Shown piece after piece: positions 7,649 through 15,869 of a DNA stretch of 36,450 nucleotides. The position numbers and the translations under genes were made by a program. The DNA comes from an uncultured Pelagibacteraceae bacterium (GTDB lineage Bacteria; Pseudomonadota; Alphaproteobacteria; Pelagibacterales; Pelagibacteraceae): contig CACASQ010000008.1 of NCBI GenBank assembly GCA_902535255.1, forward strand, positions 1 through 36,450, in the 5' to 3' direction. Position 1 is the stretch's first letter, and every line of letters begins with the position of its first letter. The notes below the pieces were generated by a model. It was not told the DNA's origin and searched no databases. It saw only the letters and a list, made by a program, of their open reading frames with translations.

Positions 7649-8494
7649 ATGGAGATAGTAACTACAATAGCACCCGTATGTCTTGCCATAATAATGTTCG
7701 GTTTAGGTCTTGGCTTAACGATTGGGGATTTTACAAGGGTTTTAAAAAATCCAAGAGACTTCTTAGTAGGATTTATATGTCAGGTTATTTTGCTTCCAAT
7801 TATTGCTCTTATATTAATTAACATTATTTCACTACCACCAGAAATAGCTTTAGGAGTTATGGTCATAGCCGCAGCACCAGGAGGAGTAACCTCTAATATT
7901 CTTACTAAATTTGCAGATGGAGACGTTGCTTTATCAGTAAGTTTAACAGCGATTGTCAGTTTATTAAGTATTCTCATTGTTCCATTAATAGTCATTAATT
8001 CGGCTGAATTTTTAGGGATTGGAATTACAAAAGATATCTCAATGATTAACATAGCTTTAAAAATGTTTTTTGTTGTAACTGTTCCCGTAATTTTTGGAAT
8101 GATTGTTAGAAGTTTAATGACAGACTTTATAATATCCAAAACATTAATAATTCAAAGATTTTCGATAATTTTGTTTTTAGTCGTATTTATGGCAATTTGG
8201 GTAGAGGAATGGGATAGGATTGTTTCTTATATAACTAGAGCAGGGTTAATAGCTCTCATTTTAAATATGACTATGATTTTTGTTGGATATTATGTTGCAA
8301 AATTTTGGACATCAGGAATTAAGCAAAGAAAATGTATTTCATTGGAATGTGGCTTACAAAACGGAACTTTAGCAGTGTTTGTAACAACACAATTATTTGA
8401 TGATATTGTATTCATGATACCAACAGCAGCTTACGCTTTAATAATGTTTTGCACCTCAATTATTTTTGTTCTCATAGTAAGAAAAATCAATTAG
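7649..8494 (+). CDS. Bile acid:sodium symporter (BASS) family transporter
   Basis: 281 residues with about nine or ten membrane helices. Family features include the N-terminal MFGLGLGLTIGDFTRVLKNP, the helix-break segment AAAPGGVTSNILTKFADGD, and LECGLQNGTLAVF near the C-terminus, resembling the second crossover region with a polar E-x-G-x-Q-N motif. BASS proteins import organic anions (bile acids, pantothenate, 2-keto acids) with sodium; bacterial substrates vary and cannot be assigned. It follows the winged-helix gene by 17 nt and precedes tRNA-Leu by 13 nt, so all may share one transcript. Confidence 0.9.
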   Translation: MEIVTTIAPVCLAIIMFGLGLGLTIGDFTRVLKNPRDFLVGFICQVILLPIIALILINIISLPPEIALGVMVIAAAPGGVTSNILTKFADGDVALSVSLTAIVSLLSILIVPLIVINSAEFLGIGITKDISMINIALKMFFVVTVPVIFGMIVRSLMTDFIISKTLIIQRFSIILFLVVFMAIWVEEWDRIVSYITRAGLIALILNMTMIFVGYYVAKFWTSGIKQRKCISLECGLQNGTLAVFVTTQLFDDIVFMIPTAAYALIMFCTSIIFVLIVRKIN

Positions 8495-8507
8495 ATTATC
8501 TAAAAAA

Positions 8508-8594
8508 GGGCGAATGGTGGAACTGGTAGACGCGCCGGACTCAAAATCCGGTGGTAGCAATACCTTGAGAGTTCGAGTCTCTCTTCGCCCACCA
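8508..8594 (+). tRNA. tRNA-Leu (anticodon CAA)
   Basis: Cloverleaf of 87 nt including an encoded CCA. The acceptor arms GGGCGAA and TTCGCCC pair fully, and the anticodon stem CCGGA/TCCGG encloses a CTCAAAA loop giving anticodon CAA (reads UUG). A long variable arm (class II, expected for Leu) and a GTTCGAGTC T-arm follow. The gene lies 13 nt after the BASS stop and 4 nt before the start of the acyl-CoA synthetase. Confidence 0.97.
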
Positions 8595-8598
8595 AGTT

Positions 8599-10272
8599 AT
8601 GGATATAAGTAAATTAAATAGCTTAGTTGAACTTTATTTTAAAAAGACAGAAGAAGTCGAGGGTAGAAGACCATTCTTAAAATGGTTAAAACCAGAAAAA
8701 AGAACTTATAATTGGGAAGATATAACTCAAAGAATTTTTAAATTAACTGCAAAAATTAAATCGTTAATTAGACAAGGGGACAGATGTTTAATCCTATCTG
8801 AAAATAGACCTTACTGGTTAATGACCGATATTGCCATTATGAATGCTGGAGGTATTTCAGTTCCAATTTTTACAACTTATTCCGCAAACGATTATGAATA
8901 TATTTTAAATGATTGTAAGCCCTCATTGGTATTTGTATCAAATCAAAATCAATTTGATAAAATTAAAAAATTTATAAGAAGCGATGTAAAAATAGTATCT
9001 TTCGAAAAAATAAATACTGATAGTTTATTAATTAAAGAAATATTAAATGAAGAAGTTAATGAAAAAATAGTTAATAAAGATTTAAAACGAAATATGCCTG
9101 CTTGTATAATTTACACATCAGGTACTTCTGGAAAACCAAAAGGAGTTGTATTAAGTCATGGTGGTATTCTATCTAACTGTGAAGGTGCAGTTGAATTATT
9201 AGAAGTTTTAACTAAAAAAAAAGATCCGGTTTTTTTGACCTGGTTACCTTTATCACATTCTTATGAACATACAGTTCAATTTATACAAATTATAGTTGGA
9301 GCAAAAGTTTTCTATGCTGAAAGTTTAGAAAAACTGATTTCTAATATGGGTATTGCAAGACCTACAATCATGACAGCTGTACCTAGATTCTATCAAAATC
9401 TTTATACAAAAATAAATATGAATTTTGAAAAGCAATCTGGATTAAAAAGAAAACTTATAAACCAGACTTTAGATTTAGGTAAAAAAATACTCAAAAAAAA
9501 GGAACTGAAATTAGGTGAAAAAATTGTAAATTTTTTGTGCGAAAAATTAGTAAGAAAAAAAATCAGAAATCAGTTTGGTGGCAATCTCCAAGCCTTCGTA
9601 TCTGGGGGAGGGGCTTTAGATCAAAATATTGGAGAATTTTTAAATTCTGTTGGTTTACCCACGCTACAAGGATATGGCCTAACCGAAGCCTCTCCAGTCG
9701 TAAGCTGTAATTTACCAGATCTAGTCAAGGTCGAATCAGTAGGACCACCGTTTAGGACTAATAAAGTGAGAATAGCAGAAGATGGAGAAATACTTATTAA
9801 AGGTGAAAACGTTATGTTGGGATATTGGAATTTGAAAGAGGAGACAGAAAAAGTAATTAAAGATGGATGGCTTCATACTGGGGACATAGGAGAACTTGAT
9901 AATAATAATTATTTAAAAATTACAGATAGAAAAAAAGATATTATTGTAAATCTTGGTGGAGATAATATTTCTCCGAGCAAAGTAGAAAATATTTTGTGTT
10001 TAAATGAAAACATTAAACAATCTTTTGTTTATGGAGATAAAAAAAATTATTTAGTTGCGTTAATTGTTAGTGAAAAAGGAATTAATAAAGAAAAAATTAA
10101 ACTTATAATTGAAAACATAAATAAAAATTTAACATTAATAGAAAAAATTAAAAAATTTATCTTAATTTTCGAGGAATTTACAATTAAAAACGGAATGCTA
10201 ACACCAACTTTAAAGTTAAAAAGAAAAGAAATAATAAAAAATTATAAACAACAACTAGAAAATCTTTATTAA
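8599..10272 (+). CDS. AMP-dependent long-chain acyl-CoA synthetase
   Basis: 557-residue ANL-superfamily enzyme that activates fatty acids to acyl-CoA through an acyl-AMP; cytoplasmic. Motifs in order: the P-loop YTSGTSGKPKG (172-182), the WLPLSHSYEH region, YGLTEASP (359-366), the hinge-side TGD (427-429) and DRKKD (443-447), followed by NLGGDNISPSKVE. The layout is closest to bacterial FAA1/FadD15-type long-chain enzymes. The usual C-terminal catalytic lysine is probably within TPTLKLKRKEI. The ATG is 4 nt after the CCA of tRNA-Leu with no Shine-Dalgarno, so after tRNA processing the mRNA would be essentially leaderless. Chain-length preference is unknown. Confidence 0.9.
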   Translation: MDISKLNSLVELYFKKTEEVEGRRPFLKWLKPEKRTYNWEDITQRIFKLTAKIKSLIRQGDRCLILSENRPYWLMTDIAIMNAGGISVPIFTTYSANDYEYILNDCKPSLVFVSNQNQFDKIKKFIRSDVKIVSFEKINTDSLLIKEILNEEVNEKIVNKDLKRNMPACIIYTSGTSGKPKGVVLSHGGILSNCEGAVELLEVLTKKKDPVFLTWLPLSHSYEHTVQFIQIIVGAKVFYAESLEKLISNMGIARPTIMTAVPRFYQNLYTKINMNFEKQSGLKRKLINQTLDLGKKILKKKELKLGEKIVNFLCEKLVRKKIRNQFGGNLQAFVSGGGALDQNIGEFLNSVGLPTLQGYGLTEASPVVSCNLPDLVKVESVGPPFRTNKVRIAEDGEILIKGENVMLGYWNLKEETEKVIKDGWLHTGDIGELDNNNYLKITDRKKDIIVNLGGDNISPSKVENILCLNENIKQSFVYGDKKNYLVALIVSEKGINKEKIKLIIENINKNLTLIEKIKKFILIFEEFTIKNGMLTPTLKLKRKEIIKNYKQQLENLY

Positions 10273-10404
10273 AAATTAAATTAAAACTTATTTAATTTGC
10301 TTAAAAAAACATTGATATTACTAACTTTTTTTTAATCTTATTAAAAATTAAAAAAATAATTAAAAAAATTAAATTTTGAATCAAATTTGCAAATTAATTT
10401 ATGT

Positions 10405-10432
10405 TTGACATGAATTTTTAATTAATTAATGT
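10405..10432 (+). promoter_or_regulatory. Putative promoter of the basic micro-peptide gene
   Basis: A perfect -35 box TTGACA (10405-10410) is followed after 16 nt by TAATGT (10427-10432). Transcription would begin near 10439, a few bases ahead of a stem-loop. The 130 bases upstream of it (from 10273) are almost pure A/T, with a 12-bp palindrome AATTTGCAAATT near 10384, and hold no gene. Confidence 0.55.
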
Positions 10433-10442
10433 AAACATTAAC

Positions 10443-10465
10443 AAACGAATCATTAAGATTTGTTT
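10443..10465 (+). promoter_or_regulatory. 5' leader stem-loop of the micro-peptide mRNA
   Basis: AAACGAATC and GATTTGTTT form a 9-bp stem with one G-U pair around an ATTAA loop. It would start about 4 nt from the predicted mRNA 5' end. Stem-loops at that position are known to stabilise bacterial mRNAs such as ompA; that role here is inference. Confidence 0.45.
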
Positions 10466-10483
10466 ACTAACAAGGGAGAAAAG

Positions 10484-10555
10484 ATGGCTAAAAGAAGAAA
10501 AAAAGCTAAAAAGAAAACTAAAAAGAAAGCAAAAAAGAGAAGAAGAAGAAGATAG
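10484..10555 (+). CDS. Lys/Arg-rich 23-residue peptide
   Basis: A tiny gene preceded by a strong Shine-Dalgarno (AGGGAG, 5-6 nt before the ATG), its own promoter and stem-loop, and followed at once by a hairpin terminator. The product has 11 Lys and 7 Arg in 23 residues, begins MAKRRKKAKKK and ends in five Arg; the rest is Ala, Thr and Met. This composition resembles histone H1 tails, protamines or AlgP-type tails, so nucleic acid or polyanion binding is the natural guess. No known family is recognised. The complete expression unit argues that it is a real, probably abundant, product and not a low-complexity accident. Confidence 0.72.
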   Translation: MAKRRKKAKKKTKKKAKKRRRRR

Positions 10556-10569
10556 TTTTCTCTTTAACT

Positions 10570-10607
10570 AAACGCCCTTTTTATTTTTTAAAGAGGGCGT
10601 TTTTTTA
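10570..10607 (+). terminator. Intrinsic terminator after the micro-peptide gene
   Basis: A GC-rich stem AAACGCCCT (10570-10578) / AGGGCGTTT (10594-10602) is followed by a run of T. The T run contains the stop codon of the convergent carD gene. In an otherwise AT-rich gap this is clear; the reverse direction has a shorter T-rich exit. Confidence 0.9.
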
Positions 10608-11276
10608 TTCCATCTGCTCTGAAATTTTAGTTCTTCCTAAAGCCTTATCCATTTTTTTCTGAACTTCTTCAGGGCTGACTTTTAACACCGCTTCAAATTC
10701 AGATTTTAGTCTCTCGTATGCTTTTTCGAATAACTGTCTTTCCGAGTAAGATTGATCTGCAATAATATCTGTATTTTTATTTAGATCCTTCACCACTTCA
10801 GCTAATTCATATATCTTACCCGAGTTGATTTTTTGGTCGTACTCTTGTGCTCGTCTACTCCACATAGTCCGTTTTATTTTCGGTTTAGTTTTTAATATTG
10901 AGACACATTTGTTTATCTGATTAATTGTCGCTATTGGACGTAATTTTGATTGTTGGTTTATTGGAACCGTTAATGTAAGTTTTTCTTTCTCTACTAAAAT
11001 TTTATAAAATTGAATATCTATTTCACCTATCTTCGCTTTTTCTATACTGGTAATTTTTCCTACTCCATGCTTAGGGTAAACTACAAAGTCTTTCAAATTA
11101 TAAACTCTTTTTTCTGTTGGCTGTTTTTTTACTTTTTTAATTTCGGGTTTATCCTCTTGACCTGAAACTAAATTTTTTTTCTCCGGTACTTTTATATTTG
11201 ATTTAAGCTTGAGGCTTATTATTTTCTTTAATTTTTTTGTTTTATTAACCTTTTTATTTTTCTTTTTTCTTGGCAT
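10605..11276 (-). CDS. carD: CarD/CdnL-family transcription regulator
   Basis: 223 residues. The CarD RNA-polymerase interaction domain (Tudor-like) starts near residue 59 with YNLKDFVVYPKHGVGKITSIE; the rest is helical (MWSRRAQEYDQKINSGKIYELAEVV...), the part that contacts promoter DNA. CarD proteins bind the RNAP beta subunit and stabilise open complexes at rRNA and other promoters. An unusual feature is the N-terminal extension of about 58 residues, very rich in Lys (starts MPRKKKNKKVNKTKK), which may bind nucleic acid. It begins 2 nt after the fdxA stop, the last gene of the helicase operon; helicase/ferredoxin/carD order is common in alphaproteobacteria. Confidence 0.93.
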   Translation of the reverse strand: MPRKKKNKKVNKTKKLKKIISLKLKSNIKVPEKKNLVSGQEDKPEIKKVKKQPTEKRVYNLKDFVVYPKHGVGKITSIEKAKIGEIDIQFYKILVEKEKLTLTVPINQQSKLRPIATINQINKCVSILKTKPKIKRTMWSRRAQEYDQKINSGKIYELAEVVKDLNKNTDIIADQSYSERQLFEKAYERLKSEFEAVLKVSPEEVQKKMDKALGRTKISEQME

Positions 11277-11278
11277 AC

Positions 11279-11620
11279 TTATTTTCCGGGTTTTTCCGAA
11301 AAGTGTTTTTCATACTTGTTTTTAATATCTCTAAATTTTTCGTGATTTTCCATTGGATCTTTTTTTTTCGAAATATTAGGCCATATTGCAGAAAACTTTT
11401 TATTAAGCAACAACCATTTTTCCTTATCTTTTACGCTTTCGTCCGTATCAGCTTTTATTGCATCTATAGGACATTCAGGTTCGCAAACACCGCAATCAAT
11501 ACATTCATCTGGATTAATAACAAGCATATTTTCGCCCTCGTAAAAACAGTCAACTGGACATACTTCTACACAATCTGTCAATTTACATTTTATACACTCG
11601 TCTTTTACAATATAAGTCAT
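11279..11620 (-). CDS. fdxA: 7Fe-8S ferredoxin FdxA
   Basis: 113-residue electron carrier. Cysteines at 9, 17, 21 and then 40, 43, 46, 50 ([12 protein letters not shown]) fit the 3Fe-4S plus 4Fe-4S pattern of alphaproteobacterial/Azotobacter FdI-type ferredoxins, and an acidic loop (ADTDES) follows. The C-terminal 50 residues are the usual family extension. The ATG overlaps the stop of the TerB-like gene by the ATGA pattern. The redox partner is unknown. Confidence 0.95.
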   Translation of the reverse strand: MTYIVKDECIKCKLTDCVEVCPVDCFYEGENMLVINPDECIDCGVCEPECPIDAIKADTDESVKDKEKWLLLNKKFSAIWPNISKKKDPMENHEKFRDIKNKYEKHFSEKPGK

Positions 11621-12006
11621 TTTGAATTTATTAATTTAAGTTTTATTTCTGCACACTCCTTATCTGAAAAATAGATTAGGCCACAAATTCTTCTCATTAA
11701 ATTCGCTTCATACTGGTCTACAGAGTTATCCGAAATTATTACTTTCCACAGATGTTCAATTATATCTTTCTTAATATCAGTTGGATTCTTTTTTATTATA
11801 TTTGTAAAGCTTAATAATTGATTTGAATTTTTTTCAATTTCTTCTGCTCTTTTTAACATTGAGCTTGCATCCTCATCTTTCAAATATGATTTAATAAAGT
11901 TTCTTACTAAATCTTTCTCATGATCAGAATAAATTTCATCTATATTAGCTGCATGAACTAATAAAGCTGAAATACCTAAAACACTCTCTTTATCTAATTT
12001 ATTCAT
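11617..12006 (-). CDS. TerB-like protein
   Basis: 129-residue all-helical acidic protein of the TerB/DjlA-N type (COG4103-like), with [20 protein letters not shown] near the start and [25 protein letters not shown] near the end. Repeated helix pairs with Asp/Glu at the loops are typical of this fold, which can bind metal. Despite the tellurite name, the role in most bacteria is unknown. It sits between the helicase and fdxA with overlapping stop/start codons on both sides. In many alphaproteobacteria that position holds a small S4 RNA-binding protein, which is absent here. Confidence 0.72.
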   Translation of the reverse strand: MNKLDKESVLGISALLVHAANIDEIYSDHEKDLVRNFIKSYLKDEDASSMLKRAEEIEKNSNQLLSFTNIIKKNPTDIKKDIIEHLWKVIISDNSVDQYEANLMRRICGLIYFSDKECAEIKLKLINSK

Positions 12007-14468
12007 TTAATATTCAAAGAAAGAAGCTTATTAAATGGATTTTCTTTTTTGTCAAATCGCAAAATTCTCTCTTTTTTCTTCTTTTCCCCTTTGAAAACGT
12101 AAGTATCTGCAGTTTTATCTTTTTTGTAATCCATGTAGGTCATTAATTTATAAAAATTTTCCTTAGAGCACCCTAATAAGTTCATCATTTCAGCATTAAC
12201 TTTAAATTTTTTATTTTTAGTAATATCAATTATTTTCAGAAATAATTTTTCCAAAATATCAATTCTGACAAAAAATTCTCTGAATTTCTCAAAACCGCAC
12301 AATAAAAGAAAATTTTTATCATAATTTTCGCTAATTAAGAAATTAAGACCCGACTTCGGTATTTCATTTCTATCTGAAAGATTGTGAAATATTTTCCAAA
12401 GATTAACTCTAAATTCCACCGCTTTTGGTTTTAACATTTTAGGCAAATAGATATGATATCTTCCTATTTTTATTCCCATACCCCACAATTTTTTCCTTTC
12501 TTCTGAAGGTATCAATTTGACTATTTTATCAACTTCATTTCTTTTTATTACGCCATTATTTTCGTAAAGCTGGAAAACTAAACCTCTCAAATATTGATTG
12601 CTTATCTTGTGTTCAGAAAGTTTTATGAGGTCACCAAGCACTTCAATAATATGATTATTTAACCATTTACATAAATATTGAACTAATTTGTATTTTGACT
12701 CTTCATTTAGTGCGTCATCAGCAATAATATCTATTTCAGGATTCAGGTAGTCATTACCTTTTTTAAGTCTAGCTATTGGGTTATTTTTCCAAATAATTTT
12801 ACATTCATTATTAATTTCAATATTAGTAGTTGATAAAATTTCGTCTACTCGTTTAACTAGTTCTACTTCCACACCTTTTCTTGCAGCTTTTTTAATAGAT
12901 TTTATATCCGTGTCTAATGTTTTTGAAGTAACTTCGATAAGAAATTTTAATCCTTTTAATTCACCTACCAGTTGGCCATTAATGTGAATTTTATTATCGT
13001 CATTAATCTCTGTATTTAAAACAAGATCTTGTTTGAGACTTCTAGAAAGTATACTTATTTTTTTATCAATAAAACTTTTTGTTAATTCTTCATGTAATTT
13101 ATCTGATAACTTATCCTCTATACCTTTAGTTAGTTGCACCCAATAATCTGAGTTTTCTACCCAATTTTTCTTGTTAGCTACGTAAGACCAAGTTCGTACG
13201 TTTGATAATCTATGAGAGAGCAAATCAACGTTACCGTGATCTCTATCTAAACCTTTCAATTGTTCTTTCATAAATGTACTTGGTATTCGTTTCTTTCTTG
13301 TTGATAAAAACTGAAATACTTTATCAATTACATTAATGTGCTGACCATATGCTTTTTTTTCAAAATCAGGTATTTGGCAGCATTCCCAAAGTAGCTCTAA
13401 ATTTTTGTGGTAAATAATGTTGTTCATTCCCTTTTTAAGAAAAAATCTTAAAACGCTTTCATCGAGAGAATCTACTGTTCTTAAGAGATTTTTTTGTTTT
13501 GGTTTCAATTCAAGTGAGAAAATAAGCTTCTCTGGATTTTCGAAACTTAATTTAGAATTTCTCCAAAAAATTGTTTTAGTATCCGGTAGTTGATGTTTTT
13601 CGATTTTTTCTATTTCATCTGAGTTTAATGACTCACATTCACCTGTAGTTCCAAATCCCCCATCATTTTTATATCTGCCTGCCCGACCTGCAATTTGAGA
13701 CATTTCGATTAGATTTAACCTTCTTGTTTTTTTTCCATCAAATTTTTTAAGATTTGAAAAGTAAATTTCGTTGATATCCATGTTTAAACCCATTCCAATA
13801 GCATCTGTAGCTATTAGATAATCAACATCGCCAGATTGGTATAAACCAACTTGAGAATTTCTAGTTTTAGGACTAAGAGAACCCATTATTACAGCAGCAC
13901 CCCCTTTTTGACGCCTGACTAATTCTGCGATTGCATAAACTTCTTCTATTGAGAATGCAATTATAGCTACTTTTCTATCAAGTCTTGAGATTTTCTTAAT
14001 TCCCGAGTAGGTTAAATTTGAATACCTTTCTTTTTTTTCAAATTCAACATTTTCTACTAGTTCAGAAATAATTTTTTCCATTACCTGCGAACCCAAAAAC
14101 ATTGTTAATTTTGTTCCTCTAGACTCCAACATTCTCTCTGTAAAAATATGCCCTCTTTCACGATCCGCACACATTTGAATTTCGTCTATTGCAATAAATT
14201 CAACTACTTTATCCTTTGGCATAGACTCGACTGTACAAATAAAATAGTCAGCACTACTTGGGATTATTTTTTCTTCACCTGTAATAAGCGCAACTTTATC
14301 AAAACCAACTCTTTTTACGCATTTGTCATAAACCTCTCTAGCTAATAGCCTTAGAGGTAACCCAAAGATCCCATTTGAATACTCAAGCATTTTCTCAATG
14401 GCCACATAAGTTTTTCCAGTATTTGTTGGACCTAATAATGCTATAATTCTTTGAGGCTGGCTTTTCAT
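12003..14468 (-). CDS. SUV3-like DExH-box RNA helicase
   Basis: 821-residue superfamily-2 helicase. Walker A GPTNTGKT (13-20), the DExH-type motif II reading DEIQ (95-98), the motif III region FLGSQVM, motif V TDAIGMGLNM (221-230) and motif VI QIAGRAGR (258-265) are all intact. The C-terminal 500 residues include the SUV3-type helical region and a Lys-rich end. Mitochondrial SUV3 works with an RNA exonuclease in RNA decay; the bacterial homologues' partners are less clear. First gene of the helicase/terB/fdxA/carD operon. A TATAGT box lies on the reverse strand at 14494-14499, about 25 nt before the start. Confidence 0.92.
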   Translation of the reverse strand: MKSQPQRIIALLGPTNTGKTYVAIEKMLEYSNGIFGLPLRLLAREVYDKCVKRVGFDKVALITGEEKIIPSSADYFICTVESMPKDKVVEFIAIDEIQMCADRERGHIFTERMLESRGTKLTMFLGSQVMEKIISELVENVEFEKKERYSNLTYSGIKKISRLDRKVAIIAFSIEEVYAIAELVRRQKGGAAVIMGSLSPKTRNSQVGLYQSGDVDYLIATDAIGMGLNMDINEIYFSNLKKFDGKKTRRLNLIEMSQIAGRAGRYKNDGGFGTTGECESLNSDEIEKIEKHQLPDTKTIFWRNSKLSFENPEKLIFSLELKPKQKNLLRTVDSLDESVLRFFLKKGMNNIIYHKNLELLWECCQIPDFEKKAYGQHINVIDKVFQFLSTRKKRIPSTFMKEQLKGLDRDHGNVDLLSHRLSNVRTWSYVANKKNWVENSDYWVQLTKGIEDKLSDKLHEELTKSFIDKKISILSRSLKQDLVLNTEINDDNKIHINGQLVGELKGLKFLIEVTSKTLDTDIKSIKKAARKGVEVELVKRVDEILSTTNIEINNECKIIWKNNPIARLKKGNDYLNPEIDIIADDALNEESKYKLVQYLCKWLNNHIIEVLGDLIKLSEHKISNQYLRGLVFQLYENNGVIKRNEVDKIVKLIPSEERKKLWGMGIKIGRYHIYLPKMLKPKAVEFRVNLWKIFHNLSDRNEIPKSGLNFLISENYDKNFLLLCGFEKFREFFVRIDILEKLFLKIIDITKNKKFKVNAEMMNLLGCSKENFYKLMTYMDYKKDKTADTYVFKGEKKKKERILRFDKKENPFNKLLSLNIK

Positions 14469-14552
14469 TTTTGTGTCAGTTAATTTTTTTTACACTATAT
14501 GTAGATCAAATTTGAGAACAAAATAAGATTAAAACATGACCGAATCAATTTG

Positions 14553-14578
14553 TCAAATGTTCCTATTTGAACATTTGA
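14553..14578. repeat. 10-bp perfect inverted repeat, operator-like
   Basis: TCAAATGTTC and GAACATTTGA face each other across CTATTT. The repeat ends two bases before the TTGACT -35 box of the aminotransferase promoter, where a regulator dimer could block or activate RNA polymerase. It could also affect the divergent helicase promoter. Confidence 0.55.
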
Positions 14579-14579
14579 A

Positions 14580-14609
14580 TTGACTTCTTATAGGCAGTCC
14601 CCGTATAGG
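14580..14609 (+). promoter_or_regulatory. Putative promoter of the aminotransferase gene
   Basis: TTGACT (14580-14585), 18 nt, TATAGG (14604-14609). TATAGG also occurs at 14589-14594. The predicted start is near 14616, leaving a leader of only about 7 nt before the ATG at 14623. Confidence 0.45.
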
Positions 14610-14622
14610 TTTTAATGTTAAA

Positions 14623-15861
14623 ATGTCTTCTAAAGTAAAAAAGAAAATTCTGAAGTTAAAAGAATCTTCTACACTTGTAATTAACGAAAAGTCTAAAGAA
14701 CTTATAAATAAAGGTAAAAAAGTATATCAATTTGGTTTTGGGCAATCTCCATTCCAAGTTCCAGAAAAAATTGTAGAGGCATTAAAAAAAAATGCTCATA
14801 GAAAAGAATACCTCCCTATTCAAGGATTACCTGAACTTAGGGAAAATATTTCCAAATACTTATTCAAAAGAACCGGAAATGATTATCCGAAAGAAAATAT
14901 ATTGATTACACCGGGCTCAAAGGAAGCAATGTTACTTATTCATATTGCGTTTAACGGTGAAATAATTATTCCTGCACCTGGTTGGGTCTCTTATGAGCCT
15001 CAAGCAGAAATAGGTTCAAACAAAGTTAATTGGCTTGAAACTTCAAGATTAAATAATTGGTTCCCGACAGGCAAAGAACTTGAAAAAAAAATTAAATCTA
15101 TCAGAAAAAAGAAAAACCTTATTTTAATTCTTAACTCACCAAATAATCCCTCTGGTACTATTTGTGATAATTTAGAAGAGCTCGCTAAAGTAGCAAAAAA
15201 AAATAAGATTATGATTTTATCAGATGAAATCTATACAGATCTTTCATTCTCTAATGAATATAATTCTATTTCAAAATTTTATCCTGAATCAACCTTTATA
15301 ACCGGTGGCCTAAGTAAATGGTGTGGAGCAGGCGGTTGGAGGTTAGGATTTTTAGCTGTTCCAAAAAAATTAACAGAATTTCTTAAAAGTTTAAAATCTC
15401 TTGCAAGTGAGTCTTATTCAACAGTTAATACTCCAACCCAATATGCTTCTATAGAAGCTTATGCTTCTGAGCATGAGATTTATAAATTGAAAGTAAGAGC
15501 AATATTAAAAGCTGTTGGCAATTATGTATACAATAATTTGAAATCAAATAAAATATTGATCGCACCGCCACAAGGTGCATTTTACTTGATGCCAGAATTT
15601 AAAAACAAAAAATATAAAACATCATCTAAATTATGTGAAGCAGTTTTAAAGGATACCGGTGTAGCAATGTTACCAGGTTCAGATTTTGGTTTTTCTCCTA
15701 AAAAAATGTTAACCAGATTAAGTTACACTGATTTTAACGGAACAGAATTTTTTAAAAACGTTACAAACTGCAGTATGATAGATGATGATATGATTAAAAA
15801 GTTCGCTCCAAATGTAGTTGAGGGAGTAAATAAATTATCAAATTGGGCTAAAAATTTATAA
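14623..15861 (+). CDS. Class I/II PLP aminotransferase
   Basis: 412-residue fold-type I aminotransferase, aspartate-aminotransferase-like. Motifs: PGSKEAML (97-104), NSPNNPSGT (171-179), DEIYTDL (201-207), the Schiff-base lysine in GGLSKWCGAGGWRLGF (K232), R240, and a substrate-carboxylate arginine candidate in TRLSY near the C-terminus. It transfers amino groups between an amino acid and a 2-oxoacid; the exact pair is not readable. It lies 63 bp upstream of the TAXI binding protein, so the imported compound may be a substrate or precursor. The short leader and the upstream palindrome suggest separate control. Confidence 0.9.
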   Translation: MSSKVKKKILKLKESSTLVINEKSKELINKGKKVYQFGFGQSPFQVPEKIVEALKKNAHRKEYLPIQGLPELRENISKYLFKRTGNDYPKENILITPGSKEAMLLIHIAFNGEIIIPAPGWVSYEPQAEIGSNKVNWLETSRLNNWFPTGKELEKKIKSIRKKKNLILILNSPNNPSGTICDNLEELAKVAKKNKIMILSDEIYTDLSFSNEYNSISKFYPESTFITGGLSKWCGAGGWRLGFLAVPKKLTEFLKSLKSLASESYSTVNTPTQYASIEAYASEHEIYKLKVRAILKAVGNYVYNNLKSNKILIAPPQGAFYLMPEFKNKKYKTSSKLCEAVLKDTGVAMLPGSDFGFSPKKMLTRLSYTDFNGTEFFKNVTNCSMIDDDMIKKFAPNVVEGVNKLSNWAKNL

Positions 15862-15869
15862 GATTCTCT

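Noticed and set aside
7780-8139. 119-residue reverse frame inside the BASS transporter gene
   Set aside because: Antisense shadow of a conserved membrane protein; composition mirrors the sense codons.
8491-8503. TTAGAT-T-ATCTAA palindrome before tRNA-Leu as a terminator
   Set aside because: Too short and AT-only, with no T run on the forward strand; such palindromes are expected by chance in this composition.
11270-11674. 134-residue forward frame opposite fdxA
   Set aside because: fdxA is a certain gene with all cluster cysteines; the opposite frame is Phe-rich and featureless.
14589-14622. Possible riboswitch in the aminotransferase leader
   Set aside because: Only about 7 nt of leader is predicted and no paired helices of a known class are visible; the TATAGG repeats are better explained as promoter elements.
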